Of a stretch of DNA of 64,000 bases, positions 55,734 to 64,000 are shown in pieces; position 1 is the first letter of the stretch, and every line of letters starts with the position of its first letter. Origin of the DNA: JAVJRN01 sp040218415 (GTDB lineage: Bacteria > Bacteroidota > Bacteroidia > Cytophagales > Cyclobacteriaceae); NCBI GenBank assembly GCA_040218415.1, contig JAVJRN010000032.1, positions 1 to 64,000 of the forward strand, in the 5' to 3' direction. The notes beneath the pieces were generated by a model. That model saw only the letters and a list, made by a program, of their open reading frames with translations, ran no database searches and had not been told where the DNA came from. The position numbers and the translations under genes are program-made.

Positions 55734-56231
55734 CATTTTTTTAAGTGAAGGCACTTGAAATGTCCGGCTTCATTTATAATGAAATCGGGCATTACAAGTT
55801 TTTCATAAGCCTATAAAAGGTTAACCTTTTACCATCAGCAGACCTCCTGATTGCTATGGATGAATGCTAAAAAGTAAATTCATACTAAAATCCACTGATG
55901 TATTATCTCATTTCCATTTTGTGGGGATTATGTAACTATTACAATTAATTGTATAACCCGCTTAAATAGTAAGGCTCCACCTTTACAAAACTGCCTGATT
56001 GGTATTGAACAAAATTTGGTCAAGCGATGACAAAGCATGAATTTGAAGCTTATTCTCGGCTAAGGCCACATTAGCAGATGAATGTCCACAATAAGATTAC
56101 TGTTTTAAAATGATTGGAAAATGTCCATTCAAACCTTCAATACAAACACAAATAAAAAAGGTAAGTCATTCGTAGAATTGACGGAGTTCTTTTTGGATGA
56201 ACAGTTAATAAAGACGAGCTAAAACACAGTT
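55734..56231. other. Gap after katG
   Basis: About 500 bp. An imperfect hairpin at about 55757-55790 (ATGTCCGGCTTCAT with ATGAAATCGGGCAT) followed by a T-rich end may terminate katG transcription. No gene was recognised in the rest. Confidence 0.4.
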
Positions 56232-56657
56232 ATGAAAAAAGAAGTCAACACCTCTCTCACGCAAAATATTTTCAGAATACTATTGGCTGTTTTTATGGTC
56301 TATGCCGGATTTAGCCATCTCACTTTCAATAGGATAGATTTTCAGGCTCAAGTTCCTGATTGGGTACCATTAAGCAAAGATTTAGTGGTCGTATTATCAG
56401 GAATTGTTGAAATGGTTTTAGGTATAATTTTGCTGTTTTGGAAAAAGCAAAAAATAAATATTGGATGGGCCTTAGCCCTATTCTTTGTCTTGGTTTTCCC
56501 AGGTAATGTAGCCCAATACCTCGATGGAAAAGATGCTTTTGGAGCTTTAAACTCTGATAGCGCCCGATTAATCCGACTCTTCTTTCAACCGGTGCTCATA
56601 GCATGGGCGCTTTGGTCAACCGGCGCATGGAAGTCATGGAGAAATTCTAAAAAATAA
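56232..56657 (+). CDS. DoxX-family membrane protein
   Basis: 141 residues with four hydrophobic helices (about 12-30, 50-68, 76-92 and 110-128). The first contains FRILLAVFMVYAGFSHLTF, the DoxX-type start with a helix-embedded AGxxHL motif. DoxX-like proteins are inner-membrane proteins often linked to redox or stress functions. It reads with the quinone reductase-like gene 41 bp downstream and is probably co-transcribed with it. Confidence 0.85.
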   Translation: MKKEVNTSLTQNIFRILLAVFMVYAGFSHLTFNRIDFQAQVPDWVPLSKDLVVVLSGIVEMVLGIILLFWKKQKINIGWALALFFVLVFPGNVAQYLDGKDAFGALNSDSARLIRLFFQPVLIAWALWSTGAWKSWRNSKK

Positions 56658-56698
56658 ATAGCACAATTAATCAAAAATTAAATTAAAACTCAACGAAT

Positions 56699-57682
56699 AT
56701 GAAAGCCTTACAAATAGTAAAATACGGTAACCTTAAAGACAGCTTAGCCATTGGTGAAATCGAAAAACCATCGATGAAGCCCAACGATATTCTGGTTGCA
56801 GTCAAAGCATCTTCTCTAAATCCGATTGATTACAAAATAGTGGATGGGAAATTGAAAGACATGCTAACGTTAAATCTGCCTGTTACAATTGGTTATGACT
56901 TAAGTGGATTAGTCACTGAAATAGGTGCCGATGTTACTGATTTCGCGATTGGTGATGAAGTTTATTCCCGAGTGCCACAAGAACAAATGGGTACTGTAAC
57001 AGCATATGTAGCCGTGAGCAGTGAGATGGTGGCTAAAAAGCCGACGAGTATTTCCTTTGAAGAGGCGGCCGGCCTACCATTAATAGGACTTACCGCAATT
57101 CAGGCTTTGGGGCGTGTAGGCATGAAAAAAGGCGACAGGGTTCTTATCCATGCAGGCTCAGGCGGTGTAGGCAGTTTTGCCATTCAGTATGCCAAAGCAA
57201 AGGGAGCATTTGTCTATACCACCACTAGTACCAAAAATGTAGACTGGGTCAAAGCATTGGGAGCCGATCGGGTGATCGATTATAAAACGGAAGACTATAA
57301 GGAAGTTGCTAATGGTTTAGATATCGTTTTCGACACTTTGGGTGGTGATTATACCTTCGATGCTTTTGAAATTATTGAAGAAGGTGGAAAAGTGACCTCA
57401 ATAGTAGGTCCGCCCGATGAAGAAACTGCCAAGCATATGGGCATGACCGATTATCAACTACCTGAAAAATTATCAAACCTCATCAGTGAGAAATCAGCAG
57501 TTTATAAGCTGACCTGGATGCAACCAAATAGACAGCAGTTGGAAGAAATCACCGCCATGGTAGATAATGGAAAAATCAAGCCTGTGGTAGATAAAGTGTA
57601 TGCTTTTGAAAAAGGTATTGAGGCCTATCAACATCTAGCTACTGGCCGAGCAAAAGGGAAAATTATTATAAGTCTGTTCTGA
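56699..57682 (+). CDS. Zinc-independent quinone reductase-like oxidoreductase (MDR superfamily)
   Basis: 327 residues of the medium-chain dehydrogenase/reductase superfamily. The GroES-like domain (about 1-120) includes VKASSLNPIDYKI and GYDLSGLV. The Rossmann domain has VLIHAGSGGVGSFAIQYAKAKGAFV, the NADPH-binding glycine motif AGSGGVG (about 151-157). Cysteine ligands of zinc enzymes are absent, as in the quinone reductase branch. It likely reduces quinones or enones with NADPH. It belongs to a run of redox genes. Confidence 0.93.
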   Translation: MKALQIVKYGNLKDSLAIGEIEKPSMKPNDILVAVKASSLNPIDYKIVDGKLKDMLTLNLPVTIGYDLSGLVTEIGADVTDFAIGDEVYSRVPQEQMGTVTAYVAVSSEMVAKKPTSISFEEAAGLPLIGLTAIQALGRVGMKKGDRVLIHAGSGGVGSFAIQYAKAKGAFVYTTTSTKNVDWVKALGADRVIDYKTEDYKEVANGLDIVFDTLGGDYTFDAFEIIEEGGKVTSIVGPPDEETAKHMGMTDYQLPEKLSNLISEKSAVYKLTWMQPNRQQLEEITAMVDNGKIKPVVDKVYAFEKGIEAYQHLATGRAKGKIIISLF

Positions 57683-57733
57683 CAGTTTTAAGGTTTGAGA
57701 AAATAGATATTGAACTTTTCAAAGTAAAAAATC

Positions 57734-58366
57734 ATGAGTGAAAGAAAAAATGTATTAGTGGCAGGTGCCAACGGAAGCACGGGAAGAATTATCATCAATT
57801 TATTAAAAGAATCAGAAGACTATCAGCCTATTGCGATGGTCAGAAAACAGGAGCAAAAAGATCATTTTGAAAATCAGGGTGTATCTACAGTACTTGCTGA
57901 TTTAGAAGAAAATTTGAGCCAAGCTGTACAAAATATAGATAAAGTGATTTTTGCGGCCGGATCAAAAGGTAAGAATATCATAGGTGTAGATCAGGAAGGT
58001 GCCAAAAGTCTAACCGATGCTGCTAAGCTGGCAGGACTCGATAAGTTTGTGATGTTGAGCACTATGGGAGCGGATAATCCATCCATCGGTGGCGAGCTTG
58101 AAGACTATTTGCGGGCAAAATAAAATGCTGATAATTATCTGAAATCCAGCGACTTAAACTATAGTATTGTAAGACCAGGTGCTCTGACAGATGAAGGCCA
58201 GACCGGTAAAATTCAGTTAGAGGAAAAGTTAGGTAAACAAGGACATATTTCAAGAGCAGATGTGGCTCAAACATTGGTAGAAGCTTTGGAAGACGATGTA
58301 AAGAAGAACCAGACTTTCGAAATTCTAAGTGGAGAAGTTCCAATAGAAAAAGCTGTTCTTTCCTGA
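57734..58366 (+). pseudogene. NAD(P)-binding (NmrA/SDR-a5-like) protein with one in-frame stop
   Basis: A full-length frame of 210 codons has one TAA at 58121-58123. Part one contains VLVAGANGSTGRIIINLL (the NAD(P) motif) and VIFAAGSKGKN. After the stop come NADNYLKSSDLNYSIVRPGALTDE and the normal end. Relatives read AKxxAdxxL here, so the stop replaces a residue such as Tyr or His. No frameshift is present, the same kind of lesion as in osmC. The intact protein would be an NAD(P)H-dependent epimerase or reductase-like enzyme. Confidence 0.85.
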
Positions 58367-58604
58367 TATTCCAAAACAGAGATATTTCCTTTTAAAGTCA
58401 ATTACCCTACAAAATGTGATATGTGGAAGATCCATTTGAAATCGTATTTGAAATATATACGCACAGTTATGAATTAATCTATTCTTTTGAAGCTTATCAA
58501 AGTTAAAAAAATAGCATACAGTACAGTAGGTGCCTACATGCCTCCTAAAAATATGAAATTCATAAAATTTAGATAAATGTCAAACTACAAAAAACCAACA
58601 AAAT

Positions 58605-59339
58605 ATGAACGGTCATAATTTTAAAGACTTGAAAGCAATTTTCGTCAACTGCACATTGAAAAAATCTCCAATGGTCAGCCATACATCCAAGCTTATTGAG
58701 GTATCAAAATCCATCATGCAAAAGGAGAAAGTTGCTGTTGAAGAGATTCGTTTGATTGATTATAACGTGGCGACCGGTGTTTATCCAGATATGAAAGAAC
58801 ATAGGTGGGAAAATGACGAGTGGCCAACATTATTTGAGAGGATTATAGAAGCGGATATATTGGTCGTTGGAACTCCAATTTGGCTGGGGGAAAAATCATC
58901 CATTGCGCAAAAATTGATTGAAAGATTATATGGTATGAGTGGACAAAAAACTCCTAATGGTCAATACATTTATTATGGAAAGGTTGGCGGAACCATTATT
59001 ACAGGAAATGAAGATGGCATTAAGCATTGTGCCATGGGAATACTCTACTCACTGCAGCATTTGGGATACTCCATACCTCCACAGGCAGATAGCGGCTGGA
59101 TAGGACCGGTTGGACCTGGACCAAGCTATGGAGATACAGAATGGAGTGGCGATAAAATGAAAACACCTGCGGGTTTTGATTCAGAATTCACGAACCGCAA
59201 CACGACTTTCATGACCTATAATTTGCTGCACTTAGCTTCCATGTTAAAAAAACAAGACGGTTATCCAAGCTATGGAAATTCCAGGGAAGATTGGGATAAT
59301 GGAACAAGATGGAATTTTGATAATCCTGAATACCAATAA
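58605..59339 (+). CDS. NADPH-dependent FMN reductase-like flavodoxin-fold protein
   Basis: 244 residues. The flavodoxin-like start LKAIFVNCTLKKSPMVSHTSKLI fits the NADPH-dependent FMN reductase family. ILVVGTPIWLGEKSSIAQKLIERL supplies the flavin-binding loop (about 85-110). The extended C-terminal part, rich in G, P and W (IGPVGPGPSYGDTEWSGDK), differs from small flavodoxins and resembles the longer NAD(P)H reductases. It stands in the redox gene run and is likely a soluble cytoplasmic flavoprotein. Confidence 0.85.
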   Translation: MNGHNFKDLKAIFVNCTLKKSPMVSHTSKLIEVSKSIMQKEKVAVEEIRLIDYNVATGVYPDMKEHRWENDEWPTLFERIIEADILVVGTPIWLGEKSSIAQKLIERLYGMSGQKTPNGQYIYYGKVGGTIITGNEDGIKHCAMGILYSLQHLGYSIPPQADSGWIGPVGPGPSYGDTEWSGDKMKTPAGFDSEFTNRNTTFMTYNLLHLASMLKKQDGYPSYGNSREDWDNGTRWNFDNPEYQ

Positions 59340-59389
59340 GCTTTTCTGGCAGCAAAATAAATATTCCATAAAAGAAAGTTCTATCAAAA

Positions 59390-59770
59390 AATGTATCTGA
59401 TCATTTTATCGAAATACTTTTTGGTGGCACTTGGCAAAAGAATTTATACCATCACAGGTGAAGGTCTCAATCTGGTATATGATGTAGTGCGAAGAGATGG
59501 CAGACCTCAATGGATACTGTCAGAGGCGAGGAAGCAGGAGCATATTCAGCTTCTATGGATACAGCGCTGAATGGATTAGTTGTATATAAGTAGCTTAGCT
59601 AGTGGTTCTGGACATATACACCTCGTCAATGGTCTTTATGATGCGAATAGAGCAGAAAACCCTATTATCGCTAACGTTTCAACCATCCATACTCACAAAC
59701 TGGGACTGAACAACTTTCAGGAGACAATACCCGAAGCAAGGTTTCGGGATTGTTAATTACGGTATATGGT
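59390..59770 (+). pseudogene. Remnant of a thiamine-diphosphate pyruvate oxidase (poxB-like)
   Basis: Broken frames carry KRIYTITGEGLNLVYDVVRR followed by PQWILSEARKQEH, and then, shifted, SGSGHIHLVNGLYDANRAEN followed by NFQETIPEARFRD. Together these match the N-terminal Pyr domain of PoxB-type enzymes (KRIYGVTGDSLNGVxDAIRR, GPGxxHLINGLYDA, YFQExxPxxLFR). Stops and shifts break it and the remaining two thirds are missing. It confirms that this stretch is decaying genomic DNA. Confidence 0.6.
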
Positions 59771-60240
59771 GCCGAAGGAGGTACAGAAGCAGCCCCTATA
59801 GATTTCTCAAATAATGTAGATATGCCTTGGGAAGATGCATTGATTTTTGCGGTGTACACACGCGAAACATACCAACTCAAGAAAAAAATTATAATTATCA
59901 CGACCCCTAAAATTTTTAAATCGCCTTGGGTTGGGGTAGAAATCTGAAATTCAGCGCGAGGTATGATGTTGGCCGTGGGCTGTATGCAGATATTGAAATG
60001 CAAGATCAACGAATGACATTCTGGATTAGCCACAAATAATCCAAATTTTGTGAGAGGTCTGGTAGTCTATGAAAAATGGAAAAGAGTTAAGAATTACTAC
60101 AAAAACATTTTGAAGACTTTTGGCATTATTGGCAACCTCAGGCAGCAATTCGCTCGAAGAAATAAACCGAAGCTTGATTTACAGAAAGGCGCTTTGGCAA
60201 TGGATATCATAGACTTAGAGACATCAAACAATTAATAAAG
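59771..60240 (+). other. Decayed coding DNA of unknown origin
   Basis: Two short frames (59750-59947 and 60050-60235, 65 and 61 residues) occupy most of the stretch and lead one into another with stops between. The second is charged and ends at 60235. Neither was recognised. The frames have coding-like composition, so these are probably further pseudogene pieces rather than functional small genes. Confidence 0.35.
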
Positions 60241-60540
60241 AAGGTAATTTAACAGATAGTGAGACTATTAGTATATCAAATCACATTCGCTCAAGGCTAT
60301 CAAAAAGACATTAATAATGCCCGATTCCTGATATATATTATGGGTAAACTATTCAAGGGTATCTTTCATTTTACGGTGTTGGTTCCAATATTACTTAGAT
60401 ATTAATACTAGAATTATTTCAATATTAATTTGAACTATTAGTGGTTTGAAAAAAATATTTTTAGTACTATTGAGTAAGTAATTGATACATCTATTTTTTT
60501 TATTGATTGCTTTGATCAGAATTTTTCATCTCAGCTAGGG

Positions 60541-60960
60541 GGTATTAAACTAAAGGTAACAATATAGATGTGCAAAATGTGTTTAAACAGCCTTTAAACA
60601 GCGTATTTGTGGCAAGGCCTATAAATCAACAGGTAATAATGGTTGAATTTGGTTGAATTAAGGTAGATGATTTAAAGGGTATCTTTAAATCGCTTATAAA
60701 AGGCCTTTAATAGTGCTTTAGCACGGATTAACATACAAGGAGCTTCTCATACTACTACTTCTCGATCTAAGCGATAAATATAGCCTAACATGCAGTTGGG
60801 TGGACAGTTTTCGGTCAGTTTTCGGTCAAAAAAAGATAGGTTTATTCGGTCAAAGTGGTGTTCTGGCTGTAGGGCTACATGATTGTAAGCCTAGAGATAT
60901 GATGACTACCCTACTAATGTGACTAGGGGTATAGTCACTAAAAACCATAAAAATGGAGGT
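60541..60960. mobile_element. Left end region of the Mu-like prophage
   Basis: The non-coding DNA to the left of the repressor carries iterated motifs, as expected for a Mu-type left end. CTTTAAA-like units lie at 60581-60591, 60592-60603, 60683-60693 and 60705-60716. GGTTGAATT is repeated twice at 60641-60659. Three TTCGGTCA boxes lie at 60810-60817, 60821-60828 and 60845-60852. These are candidate transposase or repressor binding sites. The exact host junction could not be fixed; a TG at about 60569-60572 is one possibility. Confidence 0.5.
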
Positions 60961-60971
60961 GAAAACATTAA

Positions 60972-61802
60972 TTACGAGGGCAATTTTCCTTTAAGAAACT
61001 CTACTTGTGCCTCCAGCTCATTAATGCGTGTATAAATATCGCTCGGCGAGGATAGGTTTGCGCTCATATAACTACGAACATACCAGATTTCTGCTATTTC
61101 TGATGGGGGTATTTTAATAGATGGGTACATCTCTCTATTGACTGTAGCATCTGACTTGGCTAGTAAAAATTCATACTTTTCTATTCTATTGATCACCCGC
61201 TTGATTAGGATGCCGTCATTTTTGGTGACGATAACATAGACCCTATCATCGGTGATCTGTCCGAAACCCTCTACCCACTCGCATATAGCAAAGTCTCCAG
61301 ACATAAGTGTGGGAGACATAGAATGACCTTCTACTTCAAAGGCTCGAAATGTGCCATTTCTAATGCCAGGGAAAGAGTACGATGGTAACTCTGAAATAAA
61401 CTCAGGGTCTTCGAATCCTAATAGGTACCCTGCCCTGGCTTTGATAGGTACCATGACTACATTATCCTCATTGTGTTTATCCACTGTGACCACACTGGGT
61501 ATGATCTTGTCAGTGTAATTTGGAGGCGGTTCATTGATATTTGGAGAGAGGGTATCTGCGCTTTTATACCCATCTAATGGACTATCATTGTTGAGTAACC
61601 AATGGAAGTCAAAATCTTCAAACTTGTTTGCAATATCTTGAAGTATCTCATAGCTAGGCTTAGCATCTGGCTTCCTTTTGAGCCTATATAGCTTTTCTGG
61701 ACTGCTGTAGCCTAGTATCGACGCAAACTCACTTGCATTCTTAATGCCTCTGTGTGAGGCAAATAGCATTATTTTATCAAATATGTTTGCATTTTTATTC
61801 AT
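60972..61802 (-). CDS. S24-type phage repressor (LexA/CI-like)
   Basis: 276 residues. An N-terminal helix-turn-helix region (about 8-68: KNASEFASILGYSSPEKLYRLKRK) is joined to a LexA-type autoprotease. The cleavage site A124-G125 lies in KARAGYLLG, the serine nucleophile S161 in GHSMSPTL, and the lysine K201 in GILIKRV. It should repress the divergent early genes and cleave itself upon DNA damage. A coiled tail ends the protein. Position and direction match the c repressor of Mu, which is transcribed toward the left end. Confidence 0.9.
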   Translation of the reverse strand: MNKNANIFDKIMLFASHRGIKNASEFASILGYSSPEKLYRLKRKPDAKPSYEILQDIANKFEDFDFHWLLNNDSPLDGYKSADTLSPNINEPPPNYTDKIIPSVVTVDKHNEDNVVMVPIKARAGYLLGFEDPEFISELPSYSFPGIRNGTFRAFEVEGHSMSPTLMSGDFAICEWVEGFGQITDDRVYVIVTKNDGILIKRVINRIEKYEFLLAKSDATVNREMYPSIKIPPSEIAEIWYVRSYMSANLSSPSDIYTRINELEAQVEFLKGKLPS

Positions 61803-61819
61803 TGTCGTTTGGATTTACA

Positions 61820-61857
61820 CAAACTAGTTTGCAATATTGTACTCGAAAGTACAATAT
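61820..61857. promoter_or_regulatory. Operator palindromes between repressor and early genes
   Basis: Two dyads lie in the 57-bp divergent region: CAAACTAGTTTG (61820-61831, perfect) and ATATTGTAC-N6-GTACAATAT (61834-61857, perfect 9-bp arms). The second ends two bases before the early-gene ATG. They are the obvious operators for the repressor and the Ner-like protein. Confidence 0.65.
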
Positions 61858-61859
61858 AA

Positions 61860-62105
61860 ATGAAACAAGAAACAAGTAAAAAAACTAAAAGTAACAAAAA
61901 ATACCTAAAGTCAGCTTCGGACATGGCTGAGCTATGTGGCTGCTCAGAAAGCTATGTCAAAAAGCTAAGACTGGGACTGGTGGAAACCAAAACAGATAAA
62001 GCCAAGCTAGTTATGGCCGTGGACGAATACCTCTATGACGGCACTACAGCACTACTTAAAGAGGTAGAGCGCATCCTACAACCTCACAATAAATCAAGCA
62101 AGTAA
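61860..62105 (+). CDS. Small DNA-binding protein, Ner-like
   Basis: 81 residues, basic, with a helix-turn-helix-like segment SASDMAELCGCSESYVKKLRLG (about 18-38). It is the first rightward gene opposite the repressor, the place of Ner in Mu. Ner represses early transcription in Mu, and that role is inferred here. The TAA at 62103-62105 shares one base with the transposase ATG (TAATG). Confidence 0.75.
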   Translation: MKQETSKKTKSNKKYLKSASDMAELCGCSESYVKKLRLGLVETKTDKAKLVMAVDEYLYDGTTALLKEVERILQPHNKSSK

Positions 62106-64000
62106 TGGAGTATATAGGAGATCAACTATGCCTTTGGTATGAAGAATTTGTGCCTAATTTTTCTACTTCCGACAACTTTTACAACCTAAAGAAGCGGGGT
62201 GACATCACCGTGCATGGCCGTAGAGGTAATGGTAGAACGGTCTTCATCGAGTTTGAGTCTGCCCGTGAGGACATAAAAGAGGAGATCAAAAAGCACTACG
62301 GTGACCCCTACCAATACGCCAGTAAGCAGCCTATACTAAACAGCGTACATCCTGACCCAAAAGCAGAGGCTTACTATACTAGCTACGTGCTGCCTAATGG
62401 AGACAAACTACCTAACACAGCTTTAGACCTACAGGGTAAACCACAGATAAACTACGTGGATCGCTACACTAAAAATGCTGAATGGCTTAATATGATCATC
62501 AGGCTAACGGGTGATAAGCAAGCGCTCAAGCGTGAGCTAAACATCCCTATGATGTCATTTTGGAAGACGGTAACTGATGTGATGAAGTGCGAAAAAGTAC
62601 ACCTACCTAAAAGCCGCAGACACCTATCTGCTACAATCAAGGCCTACAAAAAGGATGGGTACGAGGTGCTGATAGTAGACAAAGACAAGTTTGGCAATGA
62701 TAGAAGTAAGAAGGTCAAAGACGAGCTAGGCGAGGCGCTACTATTTCAAATGCTATCAAAAGGCCATGACGATACTATAGTGGCAGCAGCCTATAATCAC
62801 TGGGCAGTAGAGAATAACCATGCAACAATAACACCGCCGACCGTGGGGTATTGGCGCAAAAAGTGGAAAGTAAAACTAGAATTTGGCCGTAAGGGAATAG
62901 GTAGCCTCAACTCTTTAGCATCCAAAAAGATAAAAGGCAAGCGCCCATCTGCACCACTTCTACTCATAGAGAGTGATGATAATAACATGGATGCATTCTT
63001 TAGAACTGAGACAAACGACTGGTATAGACCTGCACTATATGTGGTGATAGACACTCATAATGACTACATCCTTGGCTATGCCTGGGGAGATACCATCACT
63101 AAAGAAGTAGTACGGGAAGCTTATAGAAATGCACACCGACATGTAATGCACCTCACAGGTGATGCCTATGCATGGCAAGAAGTGAAAACCGATAGATGGG
63201 GAATAAGCAGCAAAGGAAAGACTGAGCTACAGGACTTTTACGAAAGCACCACTGAGGTATATATACCCGCAGGGCTACACAACCCGAACGGAAAATATAT
63301 AGAACAATCTTTTGGTGTGATTTGGCATCAGAAAATGCGGGTAGTGATGTCAGGTCATTATTCAGGGCATAACATAGACAGTAAAAAGAAGATCAACCGT
63401 GATAACCTCAAGCCCGCTTTCTTCCCGCCTATATCAGAAGCGGACAAAAAGATAGAGCAGTTTATATGGGCTATGCGCAACACGAAGCGCAAGGGATGCG
63501 AGATGACCCGACATGAGGAGTGGGTGACCAATTTTAATAACTCTGAAAAGTCCAAGAAAAAGCTATTTACTACAGAGCAAAGACTACAGGTATTTGGCAA
63601 AGTGCATACCCATACCAACACGATAAAATCAGATGGTGTAACACCTGTACTGCTTGGAGAAAAGAGATTCTACGAGCTGAGCCAGCAGCAAATATTTGAC
63701 CATGTGGGTAAAGAGGTGCAGGTGTATTATGATGAGTACGATCTGAGCCAAGTGCTGATTACTGATGGTAAAGGTCTGCGACTGGTGCTCAATGAGTTCA
63801 ACGAAATGCCTAGAGCACTGGCAGATTATGAACCAGGCGACCGTGCCAGACTCAATAGGCTACTTGAAGAAAAGAAGACCCTTGCGCCTATGGTAATGGA
63901 TACTATAGCCAAGCACCAGGCAGTACTTGAGCGAGCTAAGATAGATGCAGAAAGCAGACTCATGTCAGGGGTAACGACGAAGGAAATAGCCTACCAAGAC
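62105..64000 (+). CDS. Mu-like DDE transposase (partial, runs off window)
   Basis: At least 632 residues with no stop before the window end. The retroviral-integrase core shows the DDE residues: D291 or D292 in LLLIESDDNNMDAFF, D363 in VKTDRWGISS and E400 in KYIEQSFGVIW. VVIDTHNDYILGYAW (313-327) is the conserved strand between them. A beta-barrel segment, VYYDEYDLSQVLITD, follows in the C-terminal domain (Mu_transpos_C). It would carry out replicative transposition. The order repressor, Ner-like, transposase A matches Mu and the Bacteroides hankyphage. The AAA activator (MuB) should follow outside the window. Confidence 0.93.
   Translation, partial: MEYIGDQLCLWYEEFVPNFSTSDNFYNLKKRGDITVHGRRGNGRTVFIEFESAREDIKEEIKKHYGDPYQYASKQPILNSVHPDPKAEAYYTSYVLPNGDKLPNTALDLQGKPQINYVDRYTKNAEWLNMIIRLTGDKQALKRELNIPMMSFWKTVTDVMKCEKVHLPKSRRHLSATIKAYKKDGYEVLIVDKDKFGNDRSKKVKDELGEALLFQMLSKGHDDTIVAAAYNHWAVENNHATITPPTVGYWRKKWKVKLEFGRKGIGSLNSLASKKIKGKRPSAPLLLIESDDNNMDAFFRTETNDWYRPALYVVIDTHNDYILGYAWGDTITKEVVREAYRNAHRHVMHLTGDAYAWQEVKTDRWGISSKGKTELQDFYESTTEVYIPAGLHNPNGKYIEQSFGVIWHQKMRVVMSGHYSGHNIDSKKKINRDNLKPAFFPPISEADKKIEQFIWAMRNTKRKGCEMTRHEEWVTNFNNSEKSKKKLFTTEQRLQVFGKVHTHTNTIKSDGVTPVLLGEKRFYELSQQQIFDHVGKEVQVYYDEYDLSQVLITDGKGLRLVLNEFNEMPRALADYEPGDRARLNRLLEEKKTLAPMVMDTIAKHQAVLERAKIDAESRLMSGVTTKEIAYQD

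Noticed and set aside
43630..58123. TAA codons in osmC and the NAD(P)-binding gene as recoded sense codons
   Set aside because: TAA terminates nearly all intact genes in this window, for example cas1 and the Ner-like gene, so recoding is not plausible. Nonsense mutation or base error is simpler.
1..64000. tRNA, rRNA, tmRNA or riboswitch genes
   Set aside because: No cloverleaf with conserved TTCGAnnC arm, rRNA signature or known riboswitch core was recognised. A covariance-model search would be needed to exclude small RNAs.

Overview
The window looks like a chromosomal segment of a free-living member of the Bacteroidota, probably of the Cytophagales type. The evidence is an AT-rich genome, two very large secreted proteins with C-terminal type IX (Por) sorting domains, a MoxR/DUF58/BatA/DUF4159 cluster beside TldD/TldE, DUF2911 and DCC-family proteins, TPR-sensor kinases, and starts that mostly lack Shine-Dalgarno motifs. 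No rRNA or tRNA gene was recognised. The genus cannot be fixed from this sequence.

Layout. (1) 1-9.4 kb: a type I (I-B-like) CRISPR-Cas locus. The array is cut by the window start and holds 19 complete repeats. It is followed by cas2, cas1, cas4, a terminator, then cas7, cas8, cas3, cas5 and cas6, all reading leftward. Two spacers encode the same 12-residue peptide through wholly synonymous differences, and two others encode motifs of the Microviridae major capsid protein. (2) 9.4-17.4 kb: a scarred accessory island. It contains a broken group II intron reverse transcriptase, an SDR fragment, an intact type IX-secreted heparinase II/III-type lyase, a transposase remnant, an Abi_2 tail, and an orphan hsdR. 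The start of hsdR is duplicated around a small DUF559 nuclease element with REP-like inverted-repeat ends. (3) 17.7-20.7 kb: a secreted FG-GAP repeat protein. (4) 21.7-32.3 kb: a leftward block tldD-tldE-DUF4159-moxR-DUF58-BatA-like and two large membrane proteins. (5) 32.8-42.7 kb: housekeeping and regulatory genes. These are a TerB-like protein, an ECF sigma factor with an overlapping membrane partner, an amidohydrolase, DUF2911, and a two-component system, followed by transposase debris and a His-rich lipoprotein. (6) 43.4-59.8 kb: a stress and carbohydrate cluster with pgmB, otsB, a GH65 phosphorylase, a P-type ATPase, pfkB, a DCC protein, DoxX and oxidoreductases. Here osmC, katG and a NAD(P)-binding gene each carry a single inactivating lesion, and poxB is debris. 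(7) 60.5-64 kb: the left end of a Mu-like transposable prophage, with an S24 repressor, a Ner-like protein and a DDE transposase running off the window.

How it fits together. The Cas genes form an interference unit (cas6-5-3-8-7) and an adaptation unit (cas4-1-2) separated by a hairpin terminator, and spacers enter at the cas2 side. The GH65 phosphorylase, beta-phosphoglucomutase and 6-phosphofructokinase could carry phosphorolysed disaccharide into glycolysis, with OtsB making trehalose. The many single-lesion genes, two of them in A-runs, suggest either ongoing gene decay or residual homopolymer errors in the assembly.
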